The translations under genes and the position numbers were made by a program. Shown piece after piece: positions 16,677-23,371 of a stretch of 48,971 nucleotides of DNA (its first letter is position 1; each line of letters begins with the position of its first letter). Source of the DNA: Elusimicrobia bacterium CG1_02_56_21 (GTDB lineage: Bacteria > Elusimicrobiota > Elusimicrobia > Elusimicrobiales > UBA9959). The stretch lies in assembly GCA_001871115.1 (NCBI GenBank), contig MNUR01000033.1, positions 1-48,971 on the forward strand, in the 5' to 3' direction. The notes under the pieces are model-generated. The model saw only the letters and a program-made list of their open reading frames with translations, searched no databases and had not been told where the DNA came from.

Positions 16677-17381
16677 ATGGATACAAAAACTTTCGAGCTC
16701 TATGCGCCGGTGCGCAACACCATAAACAAAGCGCTGTGCGTGGTGGTAAAGACTGCCGGCGATAATATAACCGTGCAGCCGCTGGCCGGCGACAAGATGA
16801 CTTTCCGGGCGCAGTACCTGGCCCCGGCTACCGAAGCCGAAACAGCGGCGCTGCAGCCCCTTATAACCCGCCTCCGGATAGAAGAAGAAAACAGGAATAA
16901 AGCCAAAACCATAAAAACCGACCCGGCGCTCATCCGGGCCGAGTTTGAAAAATTCGTACAGCATATTGCGGCGCGCTACCCTAAATCCGCGGCTACCTTC
17001 ATGGAATTCTGGGCCGAGCTCATGGCCGCGGCGAGTGACCTCCCCGGCCAGACCTGGGAAATGAAACCCAACACCGCGAAGAATCCCGGCCCGGTACTTA
17101 AGATCTTCAACCCCGCAACCCGGAAATGGGTCTACTGCCTTGCCCTGCTGGCAGGCTGGGGACTGCGCATGGAAATAAAGAAAGAATTCCTGCCCCCGGG
17201 CAGCGAAAGTCTTTTCCCCATAGACCACGCAATGTTCGGCGCGGGCCGGGCGGTAGAGCTGGTCTATAAAGACTTCACTGCCGAAAAACGCAAACCTTAC
17301 GCCGATTGCGTCCGGGCCATTTACGCCAAAATCGCCAATCCCGGGACTCCCGCGCAAGCACCTCCCCCTTCCGAAGCCTGA
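16677..17381 (+). CDS. Unknown cytoplasmic protein
   Basis: A 234-residue protein without signal peptide or membrane segment, preceded by AAGGA. I recognise no family. It is rich in alpha/beta-like alternation, has a central helix (KTDPALIRAEFEKFVQHIAARYP) and a low-complexity end (PAQAPPPSEA). The opposite strand carries an equally long open frame, but this strand has the ribosome binding site and a more natural amino-acid composition. Confidence 0.55.
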   Translation: MDTKTFELYAPVRNTINKALCVVVKTAGDNITVQPLAGDKMTFRAQYLAPATEAETAALQPLITRLRIEEENRNKAKTIKTDPALIRAEFEKFVQHIAARYPKSAATFMEFWAELMAAASDLPGQTWEMKPNTAKNPGPVLKIFNPATRKWVYCLALLAGWGLRMEIKKEFLPPGSESLFPIDHAMFGAGRAVELVYKDFTAEKRKPYADCVRAIYAKIANPGTPAQAPPPSEA

Positions 17382-17391
17382 CCGGCTACCC

Positions 17392-17419
17392 TTGACAAAC
17401 GAATCCCGTGTTGTAGACT
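17392..17419 (+). promoter_or_regulatory. Sigma-70-type promoter
   Basis: A consensus -35 TTGACA (17392-17397), a 16-base spacer and TAGACT (17414-17419) lie 23 bases before the ATG of the 493-residue exported protein. Confidence 0.65.
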
Positions 17420-17441
17420 ATAAGCGTATTTATCCGTACTT

Positions 17442-18923
17442 ATGAAGAAACTGCGCCCCGCTGCTATTTTCCTTTGCCTGCTCCTGGCCGGCGGCTACGC
17501 TTTTTCCCTGGAAACAGTAACCTGGGAACATACCGGCTATGCCTCTGAATTTAAATACTTCCAGGAGAGCGAAGCGTTCACCAGGGAGACCTGGGCCGCG
17601 CTGCCCCCCGAAGAACAGTCAGCGCAATTGCGCCACGCCTACAATCCGGCTTTAGACAGGCAGGAACAAATAAGGGAATACTACGCGGCGGCGATGACCA
17701 GGTGGGACGCCGGGGCGGCGCGCGATTATGCGGACAATACCGGGGACACGGATATAAAGACGGTTCGCCTCTGGCTGGGAGAAGCCAAAGCCGCCGCTCT
17801 GGCAAAGAAACTTTCAGTCACGCGCAGAATGCTGCAGAAAGCCTCCTCAGAGGGCCTGGAAGACGCGGACCTGCGCGCTCTTTCCCCTTACCTTACCCGC
17901 CGGGCAATAAGCGACCTGAGCGGGGTTAAAGCCGCCAGCGGCCTGCAGCGCCAGGCCGAAGTTTCTTCAGGGAAATACGGAATCCCCAGAAAGGCCGCTA
18001 ATGCCACGGTTGAAAAGGTCTCCGGCGAGCTGGGGCAGCAAACCGGCAGAACCGCAGCCAAATTTTTTGACGGCTCCGCCTCCAGCGGGGACGCGCCTGA
18101 GCCCGTCAGCAGCCGGGAAGGCTCCTATACCAAGAACTATGAAGTTCCAAAAGCCGCTATAAACTCCGTAACAGGGAATGCCGCAGGCGCAACCGGCAGG
18201 CAGACGTCCAAGAACGTCTCCGGACTTTTAAACCAGCCCAGCGCGCCCGCCGCCACCACAATAAAATCCAAAACCCCGGCCCCGCTGCCGGGAACGGGGC
18301 TGCCGCCCACAGAAAACAAATCCGCGGCCTGGACCTCTGACGCCTACGGCTACACCATAGAAGCCGGCGGAAGAACCCTGAAGTTCAGGGACCAGAAAGA
18401 AGCCGAGGCGGCCATACGCAGCCTGCCGAACGGTTCAGTCTCCAAAGTAACTCTTTACGGCCACGGCGCCCCGGGCATGCAGAGCGTAGGCAGCGCCTCT
18501 TACGAGGCGGGGGATACCGCGGCGCTGCTGCAGGGCAAGATGGCGCGGGGCGGCGTGATACAGTACTCCGGCTGCAATACCGCGTCGATAGGAGGCCCAA
18601 CCCTGAACCCGGCCGTAGGGCTCTCTATGGTCGCCAGGCGCGTGCTTTACTTCAGCATACCGTATTTCCAGGACAGACTTAACGGAGTTCCGGCGGACGA
18701 GGCAAAACAGCAGTGGGATAAAGGCTGGAACGCCGACCTCTCCAGGGACACCAGCCTCAAGATAAAGGGCGCTATAGTATGCGGCTACCGGACCTTCGGC
18801 CTTGTACCGGGGCGCCTGCCCGGCCTGACCAGGCTGATGGGCAGCCAGGAAGCGGCCACCCCCGGCTATGTGGCCGGGAAGAAAGCCTGCTACCAGGACG
18901 GGAGAGAGGTTCCGGAACCATGA
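17442..18923 (+). CDS. Exported protein with C-terminal caspase-like (DUF4347-type) domain
   Basis: The 493-residue product has a signal peptide (KLRPAAIFLCLLLAGGYAFS), a helical N-terminal half, a middle region with two related stretches (YGIPRKAANATVEKVSGELG at about 179, and EVPKAAINSVTGNAAGATGR at about 234), and a C-terminal domain with VTLYGHGAPGMQSVG (His341-Gly342) and GVIQYSGCNTASIGG (Cys378). A strand ending in H-G followed about 35 residues later by a strand ending in x-C is the dyad layout of clan CD peptidases and of DUF4347. Activity, if any, would be outside the cytoplasm. It overlaps the next gene by 4 bases (ATGA). Assignment to DUF4347 is from motif memory. Confidence 0.7.
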   Translation: MKKLRPAAIFLCLLLAGGYAFSLETVTWEHTGYASEFKYFQESEAFTRETWAALPPEEQSAQLRHAYNPALDRQEQIREYYAAAMTRWDAGAARDYADNTGDTDIKTVRLWLGEAKAAALAKKLSVTRRMLQKASSEGLEDADLRALSPYLTRRAISDLSGVKAASGLQRQAEVSSGKYGIPRKAANATVEKVSGELGQQTGRTAAKFFDGSASSGDAPEPVSSREGSYTKNYEVPKAAINSVTGNAAGATGRQTSKNVSGLLNQPSAPAATTIKSKTPAPLPGTGLPPTENKSAAWTSDAYGYTIEAGGRTLKFRDQKEAEAAIRSLPNGSVSKVTLYGHGAPGMQSVGSASYEAGDTAALLQGKMARGGVIQYSGCNTASIGGPTLNPAVGLSMVARRVLYFSIPYFQDRLNGVPADEAKQQWDKGWNADLSRDTSLKIKGAIVCGYRTFGLVPGRLPGLTRLMGSQEAATPGYVAGKKACYQDGREVPEP

Positions 18924-19165
18924 ACGACCTGAGCGTTATAATTGAGCTGATTTTGCTCCTGGCGCTGCCTTTTGTCCCCATAGCCGTGGGCGTAATTCTG
19001 CGCCGTAAATTCAGCCCGGCGCCAGCCGCTGAAGGCGCGGAGCCGGTCCCCAGGACGGGCGCGCAAAAAGCGGGCCGCCTGGCCGGGAACATCCTGTTCT
19101 GGGGCGGAATACTGGGAATACTTTTTATGATAGTGGTGGCGCTGAACTTCAAGGGTTATTTATAA
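18920..19165 (+). CDS. Small membrane protein, partner of the caspase-like protein
   Basis: An 81-residue protein with two transmembrane helices (about 5-27 and 58-76) joined by a proline/alanine-rich, positively charged loop. Its ATG overlaps the upstream stop codon (ATGA), and a strong terminator follows, so the two genes form a unit. I recognise no family; possibly an anchor, immunity or export partner. Confidence 0.6.
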   Translation: MNDLSVIIELILLLALPFVPIAVGVILRRKFSPAPAAEGAEPVPRTGAQKAGRLAGNILFWGGILGILFMIVVALNFKGYL

Positions 19166-19183
19166 AAAAATGTATGGCGGGTT

Positions 19184-19214
19184 AATAGCGCGGACAGCCG
19201 CGCTATTTTTTTTG
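19184..19214. terminator. Intrinsic terminator overlapping the convergent stop codon
   Basis: A perfect 10-base stem AATAGCGCGG / CCGCGCTATT with loop ACAG, followed by a T-run. Its right arm and T-run include the stop codon region of the convergent SGNH gene. Confidence 0.85.
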
Positions 19215-19865
19215 CCGTATTTCAGACGGCCCGGACAGCCGGTCAAACACTGATTGCGCCCAGGTCCCGGCTATAGGCAGGCCCTCTTTAAACCAGTAGT
19301 GCACGCCGTCCCCTCCCGTCTCGGGGTATTTGGTCGCCAGGGTGCTGTCAAAGAACTCGCATTTGTCCAAAACCGCTTTCCTGGTAAGCTCCAGGATCCT
19401 GGGGATGTTCTCATGCCCTTTGCGGGAATCCGGCTTGCTTACCCAGAAGCACGACGCGCCGGCGGCCCTGATCTCATCGGCCATAGCGGCCATGTCTTTC
19501 ACCGCAAATTCATCCGAGGGCATGTTCGCGTAATTTGCCCCTAGCTCAACTATTACCGTATCCGGCCTGACCTGTTCAAGCAATTGGGTGAAAACAGGAG
19601 TTGGGCCGGCCTTTCCCTTACTGGTTACCCCTTCAAGGTCCCTGAAGAAATACCCGCAGGGCGTAGGCTTGCCCGTAACCCACCATTGCGCAATAGACCC
19701 GCAGGAGGCGTAAGAAGCCGTTCTGTGCCCCGCCCCGCGCAGCAGTTCGTCCAGCTTCCAGCCGAAGGGCCCGACGGAATGGGAATCGCCCACAAAAAGC
19801 ACCGTCCCGGCCGAAGCCGTTACGCGGCAGAGGATAAGCGCGGCCGCGATTATTATCTTTTTCAC
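19203..19865 (-). CDS. Exported SGNH-family hydrolase
   Basis: A GTG start with GGGAG upstream gives a 220-residue protein with a signal peptide (MKKIIIAAALILCRVTASA). The SGNH/GDSL blocks are all visible: VGDSHSVG (nucleophile Ser), ASCGSIA (Gly), ELGANYAN (Asn) and GDGVHYWF (Asp-x-x-His). This supports an esterase, lipase or carbohydrate O-deacetylase acting in the periplasm; the substrate is unknown. Two or three cysteines may form a disulfide. Single gene, convergent with the caspase-like unit. Confidence 0.85.
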   Translation of the reverse strand: MKKIIIAAALILCRVTASAGTVLFVGDSHSVGPFGWKLDELLRGAGHRTASYASCGSIAQWWVTGKPTPCGYFFRDLEGVTSKGKAGPTPVFTQLLEQVRPDTVIVELGANYANMPSDEFAVKDMAAMADEIRAAGASCFWVSKPDSRKGHENIPRILELTRKAVLDKCEFFDSTLATKYPETGGDGVHYWFKEGLPIAGTWAQSVFDRLSGPSEIRQKK

Positions 19866-19877
19866 ATTAGCTCCCGT

Positions 19878-21443
19878 CTATTGGACCACGGCTTTCATCT
19901 CTAAAATTTTATCCAGTTTAAAAACGCGCCTCTCCCCTCTTTTAAGGCAATGCGCCTGCATCCCCGTAAAGGCGCTTTTATGGAATCTGCAGTCCCCTAC
20001 AGAAACCGGCCTGACAGTGCGGAGGCTTTTCTCGCCGCCCGCCTTCAGATATAGTATCTCAAGGCAGGCCCCCTCCTTTATAGCTTTCTTTATGATAGTA
20101 ATCTTATCATCTAAAGGCGAACTCTCTTCACCGGCCCTGGCTTTATGTCCTGAAACATAGTTCACTATGCGCCGGTCGGTCATCATGTCCCCGGGCCGCA
20201 CGGCCCGCGCCAGCGACAGGCCTTCCAGGCCTACGCAGCGGCTGAGCGCGACATAGGTCTGCCCGGCGGCAAAAGCGCGGCGGCCCAGGTCTATTATAGC
20301 GCGGTCGAAAGTCTTGCCCTGGCTTTTGTGGATGGTTATCCCCCAGGCCAGTTTAATAGGGAACTGCTTAAAAGACCCCGCGCTCTCGGTCTTTATCCTG
20401 CCGCCCTCCTTATCCAGGATAAAATGAAAAAGCTGCCAGGCATGCCGCTCTACCGGCTCTACGCAGCCGTCCGCCAGCCGGACATGCACAATATCGTCTT
20501 CTCCGGGCAGGCCCCTCATTATGTCCTGGACCACGGCCATGGTCCCGTTTACCCAGCGGCCCTTAGGGTCATTGTTCAGCAGCATCACCTGGGCCCCGGC
20601 CTTAAGGTAAAGTTCGTCGTCCGCCGGGCGGGAATCGCGGGTGAAACTGCCGGAAGCTTCAGCCCGGTAAATATGCGCGCGCCCGTCTATGCGGCGCAGG
20701 CGTTCATTATTAATTTCCGCGGCGTCGGCATTGGTGGTAAGCAGGCGCACTACCAGGCCGCGCCCCGCGGTTTCCACGTCCGCGCCTACCCGGCTGTTCA
20801 GCTTTGCGAGCTGGGCCCGGCTTACGCAATTATTCCTTATAGCGTTAAGTATCTCTATAAACCCCTGGTCCTTCTGGCGGTAGATCTTCTCCAGCTCCAG
20901 GTATTCCAGGCCGGTCTCTCCGAAAACTTTAGCGTTAAAGAAATACGGGCCCGGATAATATGAAGAAAAAAGACCGAGCTCGGCATTTGTTACCACCGGC
21001 GGCAGCTGGTAGAGATCGCCGAAGAGTATAAGCTGGGCCCCGCCGAAGGGCTTGCCCGGCTCCCGCCCGTTTATCCTCATAAAAGCGTCGATACAATCCA
21101 GCAGGTCGGCCCTCACCATTGAGGCCTCGTCTATAACTATAGCCGCAAGTTCTTTATAAATTTCAGCGTCTTTCTTGCGGGCTCTCCTCACCTTGTCCGG
21201 GGTTGTTCCGGGCTTGAAACGAAAAAAAGAATGTATCGTCTCTCCTGCCACATTAAGGGCCGCCACCCCCGTAGGGGCCAGGACTACTATTTTCTTGGAG
21301 GTATGGTCGCGGAAATAGCGCAGCAGCGTGCTTTTCCCGGTTCCGGCCTTTCCGGTAACAAAAACATTACGGCTCCCGTGCTGCAGCAAATGCAGGGCAT
21401 TGGAGAACTGCTCGTTAAATTCAATTTGGAAATCTTCAGACAT
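19878..21443 (-). CDS. Pif1/RecD-like helicase with C-terminal WYL-like domain
   Basis: The 521-residue protein has Walker A GKAGTGKST at 31-39, Walker B AIVIDEASMV, motif LILFGDLYQLPP, a tail motif KLAWGITIHKSQGKTFD and TYVALSRC, all typical of superfamily 1B (Pif1/RRM3) helicases that unwind 5' to 3' and resolve structured DNA. Residues about 440-521 do not belong to the helicase: ITIIKKAIKEGACLEILYL, RTVRPVSVG, then AHCLKRGERRVFKLDKILEM follow the WYL domain pattern, a module that binds nucleic acids or nucleotide ligands and often regulates defence or repair genes. The gene stands alone, so its role (repair, or mobile-element control) is open. Confidence 0.85.
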   Translation of the reverse strand: MSEDFQIEFNEQFSNALHLLQHGSRNVFVTGKAGTGKSTLLRYFRDHTSKKIVVLAPTGVAALNVAGETIHSFFRFKPGTTPDKVRRARKKDAEIYKELAAIVIDEASMVRADLLDCIDAFMRINGREPGKPFGGAQLILFGDLYQLPPVVTNAELGLFSSYYPGPYFFNAKVFGETGLEYLELEKIYRQKDQGFIEILNAIRNNCVSRAQLAKLNSRVGADVETAGRGLVVRLLTTNADAAEINNERLRRIDGRAHIYRAEASGSFTRDSRPADDELYLKAGAQVMLLNNDPKGRWVNGTMAVVQDIMRGLPGEDDIVHVRLADGCVEPVERHAWQLFHFILDKEGGRIKTESAGSFKQFPIKLAWGITIHKSQGKTFDRAIIDLGRRAFAAGQTYVALSRCVGLEGLSLARAVRPGDMMTDRRIVNYVSGHKARAGEESSPLDDKITIIKKAIKEGACLEILYLKAGGEKSLRTVRPVSVGDCRFHKSAFTGMQAHCLKRGERRVFKLDKILEMKAVVQ

Positions 21444-21570
21444 GGCTTATCCTAATTTTATCATTTGACCAGCGGGAATGTGGGGCGATAAATACAATCA
21501 AAAAATATTAAAAACCTACGGGAAACAAGCGGCCCAAAGGCCTGTTTTTTTGCGCAAAAAGCCCTATATA

Positions 21571-21606
21571 GGCCTAAAGACCTATACGCCCCTGGGTCTT
21601 TAGGCC
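21571..21606. repeat. Palindromic intergenic element (copy 2)
   Basis: A 12-base perfect inverted repeat, GGCCTAAAGACC / GGTCTTTAGGCC, with a 12-base loop, located in the divergent space between the helicase and MBL-fold genes. Just upstream lie two more self-complementary stretches (GGCCCAAAGGCC and TTTTTGCGCAAAAA). It shares CTAAAGACC and CTGGGTCT with the element at 26651-26680. Confidence 0.5.
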
Positions 21607-21677
21607 CTTGAGCAAAGTCAACCTGCGGGGTAAATTGTATATAGCTACTGTGTAATTCCCGGAATTGGCCGGGGAGC

Positions 21678-21743
21678 ATCCACCTCCGGACCTTAATTCG
21701 GATTCACCACGGTAAGTGTAAGGCACTATACCGGGAGGTGGAT
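21678..21743 (+). promoter_or_regulatory. Leader hairpin that can mask the Shine-Dalgarno site
   Basis: ATCCACCTCC (21678-21687) is the exact reverse complement of GGAGGTGGAT (21734-21743), which contains the ribosome binding site directly before ATG 21744. If both arms are transcribed, the hairpin would close the start site, so translation may be switched by something that frees it. The 46-base loop holds no recognised aptamer. Confidence 0.5.
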
Positions 21744-22733
21744 ATGCGTTTAGCGTTCAGGAACCCCTCAGCAACAATAAACCGCAAAGCCGTATTCTCA
21801 GCAGTCTTTTTCCTTTTATCCTTTTTCCATTTTGCCCCCCCGGCGCTTTACGCGCAGGCCTATAACCAGCTTAACAACTCAGCCCCCGCAGTTGAAATAC
21901 CTCTCGCCCCCGCCCCCGATAACGCTACCCTTTACACTTTAGCCCCCGGCCTTAATGTATATTTCCTCAGCGTAGGGCAGGGAGATTCTATATACCTTGA
22001 GCTGCCGGGCGGCAAGAACGCCCTTATAGACGGCGGCCCCTCAGGCGCAGCTGACGGCCCGCTGGCTAATTTCCTTACCGCTAAAAAAATCACCAAAATA
22101 GACCAGGTGGTTCTCACCCATCCCCATAGCGACCACTATAACGGTCTGAGATATGTTTTCTCCAACCTTACCGTGGGTAATTTTTACGACACCCGTATTG
22201 ATAATAAAGGAGCCACCGCGGACAATACCCTCCGCGAGCAGGTTAAAAGCCTGGGGATAAACACTATTTACCCGGCCGCCGGCGACCACCTGGACTGGAG
22301 CGCCCCCGGCCTCGACATTAAAGTGTTCAGCGCCTGCTCCGAGCCCGCATCCAGCTCCAAGAGCGAAGTTATAAATAACTGCTCCATCAACTTTAAGCTC
22401 TCGTACCTCGGTTCCTCCCTGCTGTTCACCGGAGACACTGAAGGAGCAGTGGAAGAGAAACTGGTAAAACAGTACGGCGCCGAGCTTAAATCCGACGTGC
22501 TCAAAGTAGGGCACCACGGCAGCAAGTATTCCTCCGGCAAAGCTTTTCTTGAAGCGGTAAAACCCTCCAAAGCCTATATCGAGGTAGGCCGGAACAATTA
22601 CGGCCACCCGACGCAGGGCGCTTTGGAACGCCTTAAAGCCGCCGGGGCCGAGATCTTCCGCACGGACCTCGACGACTCCCTGGCATTCTCCGTACCCGGT
22701 TCCTGGCAGGTTGTTGAGCTTCCCGGAAATTAA
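21744..22733 (+). CDS. Secreted ComEC/Rec2-type metallo-beta-lactamase-fold protein
   Basis: ATG 21744 was chosen for the GGGAGG site five bases upstream; an in-frame GTG at 21738 is also open. The 329-residue product has a signal peptide (VFSAVFFLLSFFHFAPPALYAQA) and then only the C-terminal MBL domain of ComEC: NVYFLSVGQGDSIYLELP, VVLTHPHSDHYNGL (the H-x-H-x-D-H zinc motif), LLFTGDTE, VLKVGHHGSKYSS and IEVGRNNYGHP. The membrane channel part of ComEC is absent. Free-standing secreted relatives are presumed nucleases or phosphodiesterases that act on extracellular DNA; this is inference. Confidence 0.85.
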   Translation: MRLAFRNPSATINRKAVFSAVFFLLSFFHFAPPALYAQAYNQLNNSAPAVEIPLAPAPDNATLYTLAPGLNVYFLSVGQGDSIYLELPGGKNALIDGGPSGAADGPLANFLTAKKITKIDQVVLTHPHSDHYNGLRYVFSNLTVGNFYDTRIDNKGATADNTLREQVKSLGINTIYPAAGDHLDWSAPGLDIKVFSACSEPASSSKSEVINNCSINFKLSYLGSSLLFTGDTEGAVEEKLVKQYGAELKSDVLKVGHHGSKYSSGKAFLEAVKPSKAYIEVGRNNYGHPTQGALERLKAAGAEIFRTDLDDSLAFSVPGSWQVVELPGN

Positions 22734-22769
22734 TCCTGTTTTATCCATACCCCCCCCGCTATACAAAGC

Positions 22770-22810
22770 ATAGCAGACGAACCCGACAACCGTGTGTCGG
22801 GTTCGTTTTT
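22770..22810 (+). terminator. Intrinsic terminator built on the hairpin repeat (copy 2)
   Basis: A perfect 11-base stem CGAACCCGACA / TGTCGGGTTCG with loop ACCGTG followed by TTTTT. The preceding ATAGCAG and the stem match the element at 12209-12242. Confidence 0.85.
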
Positions 22811-22832
22811 AATTAATTATGGCTTTACGGGA

Positions 22833-23210
22833 CTACCAGGGCTTTTCAAGGTCCGACGGGACGAAAAAATGCTCTCTTTCCTTAAAGTAAGTAGGAGCGG
22901 CCGGGTCCGGACCGGCATTTGCGTGGGAGGAATTAAAAAGCCGGTAAAGCAGGGCCAGCGGCGTGAGCAGTACCAAATAGAGCGCGCCCAAAATCAACGC
23001 AGTGTTAATTCTGCCGGCTATAGCGGAGAACCGCAGCCAGCCCGCGGCAAAGCGGGCAGCGGCTCCGCGGAAAAACATAGCCAGAACCAGCAGGGCCAGA
23101 GCGAGCAGCGCGAAGGCAGGCCGGCGGAAAACCGAATAAAGAACCAAAGAGAAAGCGGCCAGCAGGGCCAGGGTCTCAAGATCTTTTTTTCGCGCCGGTT
23201 TTTCTTTCAT
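22833..23210 (-). CDS. SxtJ-family membrane protein
   Basis: A 125-residue protein with three hydrophobic segments (about 13-45 split in two, and 66-90) and a charged C-terminus. Size, topology and position next to a carbamoyltransferase and a DUF5989 peptide match the SxtJ family, named from the saxitoxin cluster but found in many bacteria beside NodU-type carbamoyltransferases. Its function is not established; a role in membrane anchoring or export of the carbamoylated product is a reasonable guess. Confidence 0.7.
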   Translation of the reverse strand: MKEKPARKKDLETLALLAAFSLVLYSVFRRPAFALLALALLVLAMFFRGAAARFAAGWLRFSAIAGRINTALILGALYLVLLTPLALLYRLFNSSHANAGPDPAAPTYFKEREHFFVPSDLEKPW

Positions 23211-23211
23211 A

Positions 23212-23364
23212 TCAAAAAAGGGTATAGACGAAGGGCGCTACCGCCGTCCCCGAAGAGAGAACCAGGAGAATCCCTACCGTCACCAGTATCAGGATCACCG
23301 GCAGCAGCCACCATTTTTTTCTCTCCCGCAGAAAAGCCCACAGGTCTTTTATAATTTCCGGCAT
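23212..23364 (-). CDS. DUF5989 small membrane protein
   Basis: A 50-residue protein beginning MPEIIKDLWAFLRERKKWWL and continuing as one transmembrane helix to the end SSGTAVAPFVYTLF. This closely follows the DUF5989 pattern (basic amphipathic start, KKWWLLP, then one helix, and APFIYTLF at the end). It lies 7 bases after the carbamoyltransferase stop and 1 base before the SxtJ-like gene. The family occurs mainly in such trios; its biochemical role is unknown. Confidence 0.85.
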   Translation of the reverse strand: MPEIIKDLWAFLRERKKWWLLPVILILVTVGILLVLSSGTAVAPFVYTLF

Positions 23365-23371
23365 TTTTCCT

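Noticed and set aside
16656..17357. 233-codon minus-strand frame
   Set aside because: Almost exactly antisense to the gene at 16677-17381; rich in Gly and Arg, no start context.
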